Under the pieces are notes generated by a model, which made no database searches, had not been told where the DNA came from, and saw only the letters and a program-made list of their open reading frames with translations. A DNA stretch of 14,315 bases, from assembly GCA_964581465.1 (NCBI GenBank), contig CAZOOP010000058.1, positions 1-14,315 on the forward strand, in the 5' to 3' direction. The DNA comes from WJMB01 sp964581465 (GTDB lineage Bacteria; RBG-13-66-14). The position numbers and the translations under genes are program-made. Below are positions 1 through 6,745 of this stretch, one piece after another (the stretch's first letter is position 1; each line of letters opens with the position of its first letter).

Positions 1-397
1 TATGAACCTTGCCATCGACCAGGGTCTTGTCGTGGTTGATGCGTTTGTGGTGGAAGCCGTTGAGTGACGGCTTGTTATAGGCTTTCCAGCCGTCGGAGTA
101 GACGATCGAGTCCAGCTCGACGTTCTCCAGGATCGCGCCCAGCAGATGCTTTTCGCTGCAGTTGGGCGGAAGGATGACCCGCACCGTCGGGAGGCCGAGT
201 CAGAACAGACGGGCTATCTCACTGCGTTTTTCCGGCGGCGGCTCGTTGCGTCGCCCCCGGGGACGATGGCTGAACAACTTACCGCAGCGCTTGCACTTAT
301 GACGCCCGTCGGCGCAGCGGTAGTGATAGCGGTAGTTACAGCTTGGACACTTGACGTGCCGGTCTCTCGTCCTGCTCCTCCCTGCCACATTGACCAC
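1..397 (-). pseudogene. IS1595-family transposase remnant, internally deleted and interrupted by a stop; runs off the window
   Basis: Reading leftwards from 397, a GTG-started frame encodes an N-terminal Zn ribbon: CPSC, then CKRCGKLFSHRPRGRR about 15 residues later. It continues to SEIARLF and hits TGA at 202-200, where a Trp codon would fit. The same frame then continues to position 1 with LGLPTVRVILPPNCSEKH, IVYSDGWKAYNKPSLNGFHH and HDKTLVDGKVH. This is the second-Asp region of IS1595/ISXO2-type DDE transposases (the D of YSDGWKAY). In intact members the Zn ribbon and this motif are separated by a helix-turn-helix and the first catalytic Asp region (roughly 100 residues or more). Here they almost abut, so that block appears deleted in frame. 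The element cannot encode an active transposase as read. The family call rests on recognised motifs. The downstream end lies outside the window. Confidence 0.85.
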
Positions 398-629
398 TTT
401 GTTGGTGGCAGGACAACAGACTTGCTCACGCCGAGATAAGTACCCAACTGCAATAGCTGATGTTCATCTTCTGTGATGATCCCTTACGCTATTACGAATC
501 GATGATCTGCGGATTGGACCCTGTATCATTTCATTGTCATGCGCAGTTAAGCATCCAATGAGCTACTCGGTCCAGCGGAACAAACGGGTCCAGGCTGTCA
601 AAGAAGAAACAAAGCAAGGCATCATGGAA

Positions 630-647
630 CGTGTTCGGACCAAATCA
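630..647 (+). repeat. 18-bp dispersed motif, copy 1 (cgtgttcggaccaaatca)
   Basis: The 18-mer cgtgttcggaccaaatca occurs exactly here and at 9737-9754. A third, partly changed copy (gtatgccgtgttcggacc) is at 13861-13878, about 100 bp before the second transposase remnant. That position suggests it marks an element end, which is inference. Confidence 0.7.
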
Positions 648-985
648 GACTGATTGGGATCGGCCTGCTGGGCCGGTATTGACTCCCCGGAGTCGCGCTG
701 ATTATGAGCAAGCGTTTTTTGTCCACTTATTGCTTGTTATTACTACACTTAGGGGTTAGCGGCAAGGAGTTGGTGGCAATCTGCTGTCAGGGCATATTAT
801 TGTCCGCTGATACCTAGGATCGCGAAGGACCAGGCCCACATTGGCCGCCACTTTTCAGCTACCCGTTCCGTGACAGCTATCCGATGATCATCACCTATAT
901 TATCAACAGGATACAATCACAATCAGGTCAGGATAGGGTATACGATTCCCAAAGGGATTATTACTCGTACCTGGACCGGCATAAA

Positions 986-1290
986 TAGCTACTAAGCTGT
1001 CATTGAATGCTTTTTACACCGGTTGGCCGCCAATAACCTCAGGAGCTGACCTGTGGCCTCGAGCTCGACCAACTAAGCAGGTCACCAAGGCGTACTGCCG
1101 GTGGTCCCGCCGGGCAGCCTGGAAAAAGCAACAGCGGGTGGATAAGCAAAAAGCGCTCTATATCATGCTTATGCACCTTCTCAGCTAACTTCGTCCATGT
1201 GTTGACGACCTACCGGCCCATGCCTCAAGGATGCTTTACTCGAAACGGCTTCCAATGGTTGTCAAGGTTGGTTCCGTTATTTGTGATGAT
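986..1290. repeat. Diverged ~305-bp repeat, copy A (partner at 13300-13602)
   Basis: The left end (986-1014) matches 13300-13328 at 21 of 29 positions without gaps. The right end (1246-1290) matches 13558-13602 at 33 of 45 positions without gaps. The distance between the two anchors is nearly the same in both copies (305 versus 303 bp). The middle aligns only patchily by eye. The right-end motif ending in gtgatgat also recurs at about 460-480, just upstream of the minus-strand transposase remnant. These segments may therefore be older decayed copies of that element. No reading frame survives. Confidence 0.55.
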
Positions 1291-1506
1291 ACCGAAACAG
1301 ATTTGGCGCAGCCCGCTCATCTTCCGCCATATCAGCACTACTTGATGCCCCCTTTCAACCGCTTTTATCCTCCCGTATTATTGGACTTAGGGATGCGTAT
1401 CAAATCATTATTAGTGATTTAATCTTTCTCCACCCCCCTATCACGGAATTTGTCGCCCTGCGGCTTATTGAGACACAGAAACCAAGCTCCCGACCCTGGA
1501 CAGGCC

Positions 1507-1535
1507 TTGTCGCAGTCACTTTTAGCTGCTATATT
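1507..1535 (+). promoter_or_regulatory. Candidate sigma70 promoter for the small unit 1542-1845
   Basis: TTGTCG at 1507-1512 and TATATT at 1530-1535 are separated by 17 bp, which is optimal spacing (4/6 and 5/6 consensus matches). The start would be near 1542, giving a transcript of about 300 nt that ends at the terminator at 1820-1845. Confidence 0.5.
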
Positions 1536-1684
1536 CTTGCCTGTTGACGCGACAACTCCCTGCCGCCCCGGAGGCGCACCGTGCAATAAAACCGCCCCCC
1601 GTTGACAACCAAGACCCGCTCGGCGGTCGCCATGCATCGAGAAGCTCAGCGCGACGATCGTCGACGCAGACGGGGAGGGACATG

Positions 1685-1750
1685 ATGACCCGTGACTTCT
1701 GGGACGCCGTCTTCGAGAAGTATACCCAGCACGATGACAAGAAACGCTGA
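1685..1750 (+). CDS. Possible 21-residue small protein, unknown function
   Basis: A short ORF starting MTRDFWDAVFEKY and ending HDDKKR, then TGA. A strong Shine-Dalgarno sequence (GGAGG at 1674-1678) lies 6 bases before the ATG at 1685; an adjacent ATG at 1682 is too close. About 16 of 20 codons after the start end in G or C, like the real genes here and unlike the surrounding spacer. A candidate promoter lies upstream and a textbook terminator 70 bp downstream, so the unit looks complete at about 300 nt. The peptide is soluble and charged, with an amphipathic-looking aromatic/acidic N-terminal half and a basic tail. I do not recognise a family. Alternatives are the 3' tail of a lost gene or a small RNA that merely contains this frame. 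A longer frame from a TTG at 1544 is open but its upstream part is not gene-like. Confidence 0.45.
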   Translation: MTRDFWDAVFEKYTQHDDKKR

Positions 1751-1771
1751 GTGGAATGCCTGCAGAGCGCT

Positions 1772-1793
1772 CAGTGACATTGCAGTGACATTG
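1772..1793 (+). repeat. Tandem duplication of an 11-mer
   Basis: cagtgacattg occurs twice back to back (1772-1782 and 1783-1793), between the small ORF and its terminator. Confidence 0.9.
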
Positions 1794-1819
1794 AAACGAA
1801 GACCCGCCCATCAAGACCG

Positions 1820-1845
1820 ACCGGCCCCGCGGGGCCGGTTCTTTT
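1820..1845 (+). terminator. Rho-independent terminator
   Basis: The perfect palindrome accggccccgcggggccggt (1820-1839) is followed by a T-rich run (ttctttt). It ends the transcription unit of the small ORF. No other plus-strand gene lies upstream, which supports real transcription here. Confidence 0.8.
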
Positions 1846-2078
1846 GTATTGCCTTATCACAGATCTGGTTTGTATCATTCAATCACTCGAATGCGTCAAG
1901 ATATGGCTCCGCAATTACCAAGCTTCTAACCTCGCCGCTCAGCAAGTGCAATACGGTCCCCTGGACGTCATCACGCCTCATCCATCCCGCCGGCCGAACC
2001 GTCGGTCAGGCGACCGGGCGGCGCGATATGCGCCGCGCTCCAGTAGGCCATTCCGGTTGAACCAGGGCGGGCGCGGCT

Positions 2079-2094
2079 TTGGCACATTTCTTGC
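2079..2094 (+). promoter_or_regulatory. Sigma54-type -24/-12 element, rightward (towards thyX)
   Basis: TTGGCACATTTCTTGC has GG at 2081-2082 and GC at 2093-2094 separated by 10 bases, matching the RpoN consensus TGGCACG-N4-TTGCW except for the G after TGGCAC. A start would fall near 2106, giving a leader of about 190 nt before thyX. Because the motif sits inside a palindrome, the match could belong to a mobile palindromic element and not to a working promoter. Confidence 0.45.
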
Positions 2095-2135
2095 GCCGAC
2101 GGACGTTCCTTCTGCACAATGCACGGGAGGACTCC

Positions 2136-2151
2136 GCAAGAAATGTGCCAA
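2136..2151 (-). promoter_or_regulatory. Sigma54-type -24/-12 element, leftward
   Basis: Mirror image of the element at 2079-2094, with an identical 16-bp core on the minus strand and the same GG-N10-GC layout. A start would fall near 2124, so the two transcripts would be complementary at their 5' ends. No minus-strand gene lies to the left within range, which weakens the promoter reading for this copy. Confidence 0.35.
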
Positions 2152-2217
2152 AGCCGCGCCCCGGATGGGCAACGGCAGCCTAGCGCGGCGCATATCGCGA
2201 CGCGGTTCCCGCGTCCG

Positions 2218-2246
2218 GTGACAGCGCGGCGCGGTTGGGCTATAAT
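2218..2246 (+). promoter_or_regulatory. Sigma70 promoter of thyX
   Basis: GTGACA (2218-2223), 17 bp, then TATAAT (2241-2246): 5/6 and 6/6 consensus matches. The start would be near 2253, about 47 nt before the GTG start at 2300. It begins about 20 bp beyond the outer arm of palindrome 1. Confidence 0.7.
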
Positions 2247-2299
2247 CGCTGTTTGAGGAGAAGAACCAAACACTTGACGCGGGCATGGGAGGGTACGAG

Positions 2300-2935
2300 G
2301 TGCGGGTAGAGCTGTTGCAGATCACTCCTCGGGCCGAGGCGCTGATCGAGGAGGCGGGCCGAACCTGCTATCTATCCTTCGATCGTGCGGGGATGGACTC
2401 GGCGGCCCGTTTCTGCCGGATGCTGATCCGCAGCGGTCACGAGTCGGTCTTCGAGCACGCCCAGGCGAGCTTCCGCGTCAGCGGCGGATCCCGAGCCTTC
2501 ACCCACCAACTCGTGCGTCACCGTCTCTGCTCGTTCAGCCAGCAGTCTCAGCGTTATGTCGATGAGCGCGGCTTCGACGCCGTGGTGCCGCCGAGTATTG
2601 AAACCAACCCTGACGCCGAGCGTATCTTTCAGGCCCACCTCGCCGACTGCGAGCGCCGGTATCGTGAGCTGCGCGAGCTGGGCATCCCCAAGGAGGACGC
2701 CCGCTTCGTGCTGCCCAATGCCGCCCGGAGCGAGATCGTGGTCAGCGCCAACCTGCGTCAGTGGCGCCTGGTGCTGGCCCTGCGCGGCCATCCGACGGCC
2801 CAGTGGGAGATCCGCCGCTTCGCCGTCGAGGTCTACCGGCTGTTGGTTGAGCATGTTCCCGACGTGCTGGGCGACTTCAGGATAAACGCCGCCGGTGACG
2901 GGCTGGAGCGCGTCGAGCTCAGGGGGAAGGGGTGA
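2300..2935 (+). CDS. thyX: FAD-dependent thymidylate synthase ThyX
   Basis: ThyX makes dTMP from dUMP using methylene-tetrahydrofolate, FAD and NADPH, without needing a dihydrofolate reductase partner. The signature RHR-x7-S is present (R73 H74 R75 ... S83, QLVRHRLCSFSQQSQRY). So are the C-terminal LPNAARSEIVVSANLRQW and GHPTAQWEIRRFA blocks that bind nucleotide and flavin. I chose GTG 2300 because GGGAGGG lies 6 bases upstream and the product then starts RVELLQITP like other ThyX proteins. The in-frame ATG at 2285 adds five residues and lacks a ribosome-binding site. The 211-residue length is typical. Its TGA overlaps the next gene's GTG by 4 bp, so the two are translationally coupled. A sigma70 promoter and possibly a sigma54-type element lie upstream. 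Family assignment is secure. Confidence 0.97.
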   Translation: MRVELLQITPRAEALIEEAGRTCYLSFDRAGMDSAARFCRMLIRSGHESVFEHAQASFRVSGGSRAFTHQLVRHRLCSFSQQSQRYVDERGFDAVVPPSIETNPDAERIFQAHLADCERRYRELRELGIPKEDARFVLPNAARSEIVVSANLRQWRLVLALRGHPTAQWEIRRFAVEVYRLLVEHVPDVLGDFRINAAGDGLERVELRGKG

Positions 2936-4125
2936 GGCCGCCGAGCGAGGTCGAGGTCCTCGTCGTCGGCGCCGGGCCGGGCGGTTCCATGTCCGCCCTA
3001 CGTCTGGCCGAGGCCGGCCGCGAGGTGCTGCTCGTCGAGAAACGGCCCGAGATCGGCAATCCCGTCCGCTGCGCCGAGGCCCTCGATGCCGAGGTCCTGC
3101 ACCGGGTCATCAGCGAACTCGATCCGTCCTGGATCGCCTCACCGGTCTACGGAGCCCGGGGATTGGCCCCCGACGGCCGCGAGGTGCGCTACATCGCCGA
3201 TGAGCCCGTCGGAATGGTGCTCAACCGGCGGCTCTTCGATCGCGGTTTGGCGGCCCGGGCGGCGGCCGCGGGAGCGACGGTGCGCACCCGGGTCCGAGCC
3301 TTCTCGCCTCGACGCGAGGGGGACGGCTGGCGGGTGCGCCTGCGATACGACGGGGGGAGCGTGGAGCTGCGCTGCCGTCTGCTGCTGGCCGCCGACGGCG
3401 TCGAGGGCGGACTGTCACGCGCCCTGGGACTGGTCAAGCCCTGGCCGAAGGCCGAGCTGCACAGTTGCGCCCAGGCGCGGGTGGTCGGTTTGGAGCCCGA
3501 GGATAAGCCGCTGATCGACTTCCACCTGGGCTCCGAGGTCGCCCCAGGCGGCTACGGATGGCGCTTCCCCACGGGCGGCGACCGCGCCAACGTCGGCCTC
3601 TGCGTCCACCCTCCCGAGGTCGGCCGGGGCGCCGCCCGTGAACTGCTGGCCCGGATGCTGGAGCGCCGCTTCCCCGAGGCGCGGGCCGTCGAGCTGGCCG
3701 CCGGAAGCATCCCGGCCCTCAAGCGGCCCCGGCGCATCGTCGACGACGGCCTGCTGATCGTCGGTGACGCCGCCGGTCACAGCGAGCCCCTCTCCGGCGG
3801 CGGCATCGCCAACGCTCTGCAGGGAGCCGAGCTGGCGGCGCGGATCGCCGCCGAGGCTTTCGAGTCCGGAGATTTGAGCCGCCATGGTCTGGAGGCCTAC
3901 GAGCGGGAGTGGAGCGCCGGGGTGGGACGCAGCCTGCGCCGCTACGCCAAGCTGCGCCGTTTCTACCTGAGCCTGGGAGACCGGGATTTCAACGACGCCC
4001 TGCGTTTGCTCGATGAGCAGCTCGAACGCTGGCGCGCCGGGAAGAAGGGCACGGTGCTTTCGCTGTTGACGGCGGTGATGAGAGGCTCGCCCCGCTTGCT
4101 GCTCAAGGCGCGCCATCTGCTCTAG
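2932..4125 (+). CDS. FAD-dependent oxidoreductase, geranylgeranyl reductase family
   Basis: A 397-residue flavoprotein with an N-terminal Rossmann motif (VVGAGPGGS, residues 11-19) and the family-typical EIGNPVRCAEAL segment (Cys47). It also has the substrate-site YGWRFP motif (208-213) and the second FAD motif VGDAAGHSEPLSGGG (Gly278-Asp279). Family members reduce double bonds in isoprenoid chains: geranylgeranyl groups of chlorophyll, archaeal lipids or menaquinone side chains. In a bacterium without visible photosynthesis genes, a quinone or polyprenyl chain is the likelier substrate, but the window does not decide this. The GTG start overlaps the thyX stop (GTGA), so the two are co-translated. 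Both use FAD, but I know of no established pathway link. No membrane segment is evident. Confidence 0.9.
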   Translation: MRPPSEVEVLVVGAGPGGSMSALRLAEAGREVLLVEKRPEIGNPVRCAEALDAEVLHRVISELDPSWIASPVYGARGLAPDGREVRYIADEPVGMVLNRRLFDRGLAARAAAAGATVRTRVRAFSPRREGDGWRVRLRYDGGSVELRCRLLLAADGVEGGLSRALGLVKPWPKAELHSCAQARVVGLEPEDKPLIDFHLGSEVAPGGYGWRFPTGGDRANVGLCVHPPEVGRGAARELLARMLERRFPEARAVELAAGSIPALKRPRRIVDDGLLIVGDAAGHSEPLSGGGIANALQGAELAARIAAEAFESGDLSRHGLEAYEREWSAGVGRSLRRYAKLRRFYLSLGDRDFNDALRLLDEQLERWRAGKKGTVLSLLTAVMRGSPRLLLKARHLL

Positions 4126-4131
4126 TCCGCG

Positions 4132-4160
4132 TTGACAGCCCCGGGCGGGTGCGTTAGAAT
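4132..4160 (+). promoter_or_regulatory. Sigma70 promoter of the polysaccharide export genes
   Basis: TTGACA (4132-4137), 17 bp, TAGAAT (4155-4160): nearly perfect consensus, starting 6 bp after the upstream stop codon. It predicts a leader of about 130 nt. That leader holds a small hairpin (tgccgc/gcggca, 4241-4257) and a second -10-like TATAAT at 4263-4268 without a good -35, which could be an additional start. Confidence 0.75.
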
Positions 4161-4297
4161 CCAACACTCTTTCCCCCGTAGGGTGGAAGCGGATCAGGTG
4201 TGCCATCGAGTTGACCGCAGTCTAGCTGAAGTAGCCACCGTGCCGCCAGGCGCGGCAGACTCTATAATCTTTCACTGGATCGACAACCTGGATCGGT

Positions 4298-4969
4298 ATG
4301 AAACGCAAGCTCTTACTGCTCTCGTTGCTTCTGGTCGCCGCCGCCGGCGCCGACGTCTTCCGACTCGGTCCAGGCGATGTTTTCGATCTCTCGGTCTACG
4401 GCGAGCTCGTCAACGAAGATCGCGGCCCCAGTTTCTCCGGGCGCTACCACGTGGATCCCGACGGCAACATCCAGGTCCACTTTATGGGCACTCTGCGGGT
4501 GGAGGGTCTGACGCTGGAGGAGACCCGTCGGTTGATCAACGACAGCCTCAGCAGTTACTTGATCAACCCCGACGTCACTGTTTCACTGGTCAACGCCAGT
4601 TCACGCTACGTTTACGTACTGGGGCACATCGCCCGGCAACAGCGCTTGAGCATCGGCACCCGCGACACCGTTCTCGACGTTATCGCCCGTTGCGGCGGCG
4701 AGCTTTATGACGCCCGACTCGACGGCATCAAGGTCATTCGCGGTGGACTGTCCAATCCCGAGGTGATCACGGTCGATCTACTGGCCACCATCCAGGAAGG
4801 CGACTTCACCGAGAACATCAGTGTCCAGCCCGGCGACATCATCTACGTCCCCCGGACCCTGCTCTGGGAGTGGAACGAGATCCTGGCCCGGGTCTTCCCG
4901 TCGCTCTCCCTGGTCAGCCGCAGTCTCGGTATTGTCGGCGACGAGGTCTTCGACGGTACCACCGACTAA
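4298..4969 (+). CDS. Wza/GumB-type polysaccharide export protein (Poly_export + SLBB)
   Basis: This is a 223-residue periplasmic/outer-membrane polysaccharide export protein. It has a signal peptide (MKRKLLLLSLLLVAAAGA), then FRLGPGDVFDLSVYGE, the Poly_export opening. Next come VDPDGNIQVHFMGTLRVEGLTLEE and INPDVTVSLVNASSRYVYVLGHI, leading into one SLBB domain (about residues 105-185), closed by VQPGDIIYVPRTL. It is shorter than E. coli Wza (about 380 residues), has a single SLBB repeat, and shows no lipobox Cys after the signal peptide. It may therefore be a periplasmic collar and not the full outer-membrane channel. The start lacks a strong Shine-Dalgarno, though GGATCGG lies just upstream. 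The Wzz-like gene follows after 57 bp, so the two likely act together in capsule or exopolysaccharide export. Confidence 0.88.
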   Translation: MKRKLLLLSLLLVAAAGADVFRLGPGDVFDLSVYGELVNEDRGPSFSGRYHVDPDGNIQVHFMGTLRVEGLTLEETRRLINDSLSSYLINPDVTVSLVNASSRYVYVLGHIARQQRLSIGTRDTVLDVIARCGGELYDARLDGIKVIRGGLSNPEVITVDLLATIQEGDFTENISVQPGDIIYVPRTLLWEWNEILARVFPSLSLVSRSLGIVGDEVFDGTTD

Positions 4970-4980
4970 CCGTAGCGTCC

Positions 4981-5002
4981 AAACCCTCCCCTTTCGGGTT
5001 TT
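4981..5002 (+). other. Weak intercistronic hairpin between the Wza-like and Wzz-like genes
   Basis: aaaccc (4981-4986) can pair with gggttt (4996-5001), followed by tttctc. With only 6 bp it is at most a leaky terminator or attenuator that could reduce expression of the downstream gene. Seen in sequence; function is inference. Confidence 0.25.
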
Positions 5003-5026
5003 CTCAACCCAAGCCAAGCTGAGTCG

Positions 5027-6673
5027 ATGAGCGAGAACAAAAAAGAGCAGAACGTTTTCATCCGCCTGATCGGTGTGTTGTGGCGGGGCAAGTGGATCAT
5101 CATCTTCTGCGGCTTCTTCATCGGGGGTCTCGTTCTCTTCATCACCTTCCTGATGCCGAAGATCTACGCCTCGGAGATGACGGTCATCCTGCCGGAGTCG
5201 CAGACCAACGCCAACGCCATGGTCACCGCCCTGACCGGCGGCATGAGCCTGGGCGGCCTGTTGGCCACCTCCGTCGATATGGAGGTCGAGGTCATGGGCT
5301 CTACCGCGGTCATGGAAGAGGTGGTAGAGGAGTACGGCCTGCTGGCAGACATGACCGACATCCCGCTCAACGACGATAAAACACCATATCTGAGCTCCTT
5401 CACCGCCAATGAAACCGCCAGCGGCAACACCTATTACTTCGAGTTCCTCAACGATGAGGGCGACTATATCATCTACAACGAGAATGGCCGTTATCAGGGC
5501 TCGGGGCGCAACTTTGAGCGCTTCCAGGGCGCCGGATTCAGCTTCGTGATGACCTGCAACTCGCCCGAGGCCGGCGAGGAGTTCGATGTCGATATCTACA
5601 CACCGCAGAGCGCCGCCGAGGTGCTCAAGGAAAACGTCACGGTCCAGGCGGGCAGCGTGGATACCATCGAGGTCAAAGCCGAAGGCGTTACGCCGGTGCA
5701 GGCTCAGAACATCGTCACCGCCATCGTCAATAAGTACATCGAACGCACCGAGCTATACCAATCGGGCAACGCGGGCCGCCTGCGATCGTTTCTGGAGAAC
5801 CAGCTCAACGAAACCAAGGCCAAGCTCGAAGCCGCCTCACGCGAACTCGCCGAGTACAGCGCCCAGGAACTCGTCTACGATCCCACTCTCGAGATGGGCG
5901 CCCTGGTCGACACGCTCAACAGCCTGGAAACCCAGCGGATGATGGCCAAGGTGCAGCGTCAGGTCACCGAACGGATGCTGGACTACGGAGGCTACAGCGC
6001 CGGAGCCAGTGCCGACGCCGCCGCCGCCACCGCCTTGGGGCTGCCCGGAGCCACCAGCTCCTACGATGTGGCCACCTCCAACCTGGAAACCGTCGTCGAC
6101 CAGTTGCGCCTGGAGCTGGCCAATCTGCTGACCCGTTACCAAGAGGACCACCCCCTGGTTGTCGAGAAACGCCAGTCCCTGGAAGAGGCCGAGGAAGAGC
6201 TGCGCATCAAGAAAGAGAGCAAGCTGGAGAGCGAGCTGGAGAAGTACCGCACAACCGAGCTCACCGTTCAACGCGAGATCGAGCGCCTGGAGAACCTGCT
6301 TCGCAAACAGCCCACCAAGTACGTCGAGTACACCCAGTTGAAGACCGAGGTCACCGCGCTAGGGGAAATCTACAAGTTCGTCACCGCCCAGTACGAGCAA
6401 GCACGGATAGACGAGCAGCGCGCCCTGGGCAACCGCGGCGTGCCCCAGGTTCTCACCGAGGCGACCATTCAATCCAAAGCCGTCAGACCGCGCAAGATGG
6501 TCTACACCCTCGTCGGCGGCTTCCTGGGCGGCATTCTCGGCATCACCATCGTCCTCAGCCGCTACTATCTGCGGCGCAGCCGCCTGTTCGAGAGAATCAA
6601 GAGCGAGGCCGCTCAAAACGAGGACGGGGATTCGTCTTCAAACCGCCGGGGACGACGCTCCCCACGGGATTGA
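5027..6673 (+). CDS. Wzz/GumC-type polysaccharide chain-length determinant (no kinase domain)
   Basis: A 548-residue polysaccharide co-polymerase of the inner membrane. Transmembrane helix 1 is at about 23-43 (IIIFCGFFIGGLVLFITFLM) and helix 2 at about 491-511 (MVYTLVGGFLGGILGITIVLS). Between them lies a large periplasmic region with the Wzz fold start (PKIYASEMTVILPE), long coiled coils (about 260-310 and 360-440) and an Ala/Gly-rich insert (about 325-345). The pre-TM2 segment (ATIQSKAVRPRKM) is typical of the family. After TM2 there is only a short, charged, probably disordered tail (RRGRRSPRD). The BY-kinase domain found in Wzc-type proteins is absent and no kinase gene is adjacent. It probably sets polymer length with the Wza-like protein encoded upstream. 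Polymerase, flippase and glycosyltransferase genes are not in the window. Confidence 0.9.
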   Translation: MSENKKEQNVFIRLIGVLWRGKWIIIFCGFFIGGLVLFITFLMPKIYASEMTVILPESQTNANAMVTALTGGMSLGGLLATSVDMEVEVMGSTAVMEEVVEEYGLLADMTDIPLNDDKTPYLSSFTANETASGNTYYFEFLNDEGDYIIYNENGRYQGSGRNFERFQGAGFSFVMTCNSPEAGEEFDVDIYTPQSAAEVLKENVTVQAGSVDTIEVKAEGVTPVQAQNIVTAIVNKYIERTELYQSGNAGRLRSFLENQLNETKAKLEAASRELAEYSAQELVYDPTLEMGALVDTLNSLETQRMMAKVQRQVTERMLDYGGYSAGASADAAAATALGLPGATSSYDVATSNLETVVDQLRLELANLLTRYQEDHPLVVEKRQSLEEAEEELRIKKESKLESELEKYRTTELTVQREIERLENLLRKQPTKYVEYTQLKTEVTALGEIYKFVTAQYEQARIDEQRALGNRGVPQVLTEATIQSKAVRPRKMVYTLVGGFLGGILGITIVLSRYYLRRSRLFERIKSEAAQNEDGDSSSNRRGRRSPRD

Positions 6674-6679
6674 CCGACC

Positions 6680-6706
6680 AAAGGGACCGCGCGGAGCGGT
6701 CCCTTT
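6680..6706 (+). terminator. Rho-independent terminator after the Wzz-like gene
   Basis: An 11-bp perfect stem, aaagggaccgc / gcggtcccttt, with a 5-nt loop begins 7 bases after the stop codon. The T run is short (the stem itself ends in ttt, then ccagtt). It separates the export pair from the next unit, probably with some read-through because no clear promoter precedes 6746. Confidence 0.75.
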
Positions 6707-6745
6707 CCAGTTAGTGGCAACACCTCAAAACAGCCGGGAGAATCC

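Larger units (their letters stand above)
441..1506. other. AT-richer decayed spacer without a credible gene
   Basis: About 1.07 kb with stops in all frames. The only open stretches are short frames (1003-1188 and 1231-1422) with no codon bias, no ribosome-binding site and no recognisable domain. The base composition is clearly lower in GC than the flanking genes. It contains one copy of an 18-bp motif shared with 9737-9754 and a roughly 305-bp segment related to 13300-13602, both listed separately. The part next to the transposase remnant (about 441-480) still resembles the leader of the second transposase copy near 13900. I read the region as a graveyard of old insertions. Confidence 0.6.
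2022..2199. repeat. Large nested palindrome 1, upstream of thyX
   Basis: The inner arms are 2069-2095 and 2135-2161, a 27-bp perfect inverted repeat around a 39-bp loop. The outer arms are 2022-2039 and 2182-2199, an 18-bp perfect repeat (cgcgatatgcgccgcgct). The sequence between inner and outer arms is partly complementary as well, and weaker symmetry seems to reach about 2003 and 2222. Each inner arm carries the core TTGGCACATTTCTTGC, pointing inwards. The same architecture with different arm sequences recurs at 11074-11256. The structure starts about 180 bp after the terminator at 1845 and ends just before the thyX sigma70 promoter. Confidence 0.95.

Noticed and set aside
200..202. TGA read as Trp or Gly (alternative genetic code)
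   Set aside because: TGA ends thyX, the Zn-ribbon gene, the desulfurase and DUF3343 at natural protein ends. The in-frame TGA belongs to a decayed transposase.
1231..1422. Short plus-strand ORF (63 codons)
   Set aside because: No ribosome-binding site, no codon bias and no domain. It overlaps the diverged repeat, and the matching copy at 13555 does not keep the frame.
1542..1845. tmRNA, RNase P RNA, SRP RNA or 6S RNA in the small unit
   Set aside because: None of the diagnostic conserved sequences (tag ending in ALAA, GAGGAAAGTCC, GGAAGCAGCC and the like) is present.
1844..2325. Several overlapping ORFs across palindrome 1 on both strands
   Set aside because: They cross the inverted repeat and so read mirrored sequence. 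Composition is Arg/Pro-rich with no domain.
3415..4206. A 263-codon open frame on the minus strand
   Set aside because: It lies antisense to the flavoprotein gene, is Gln/Gly/Ala-rich without any domain, and is a by-product of high GC3 on the coding strand.
4161..4297. ops/JUMPstart element in the leader of the export genes
   Set aside because: cccgtagggtgg and gtagccaccgtg resemble fragments of GGCGGTAGCGTG, but neither matches well enough to support an RfaH-type site.
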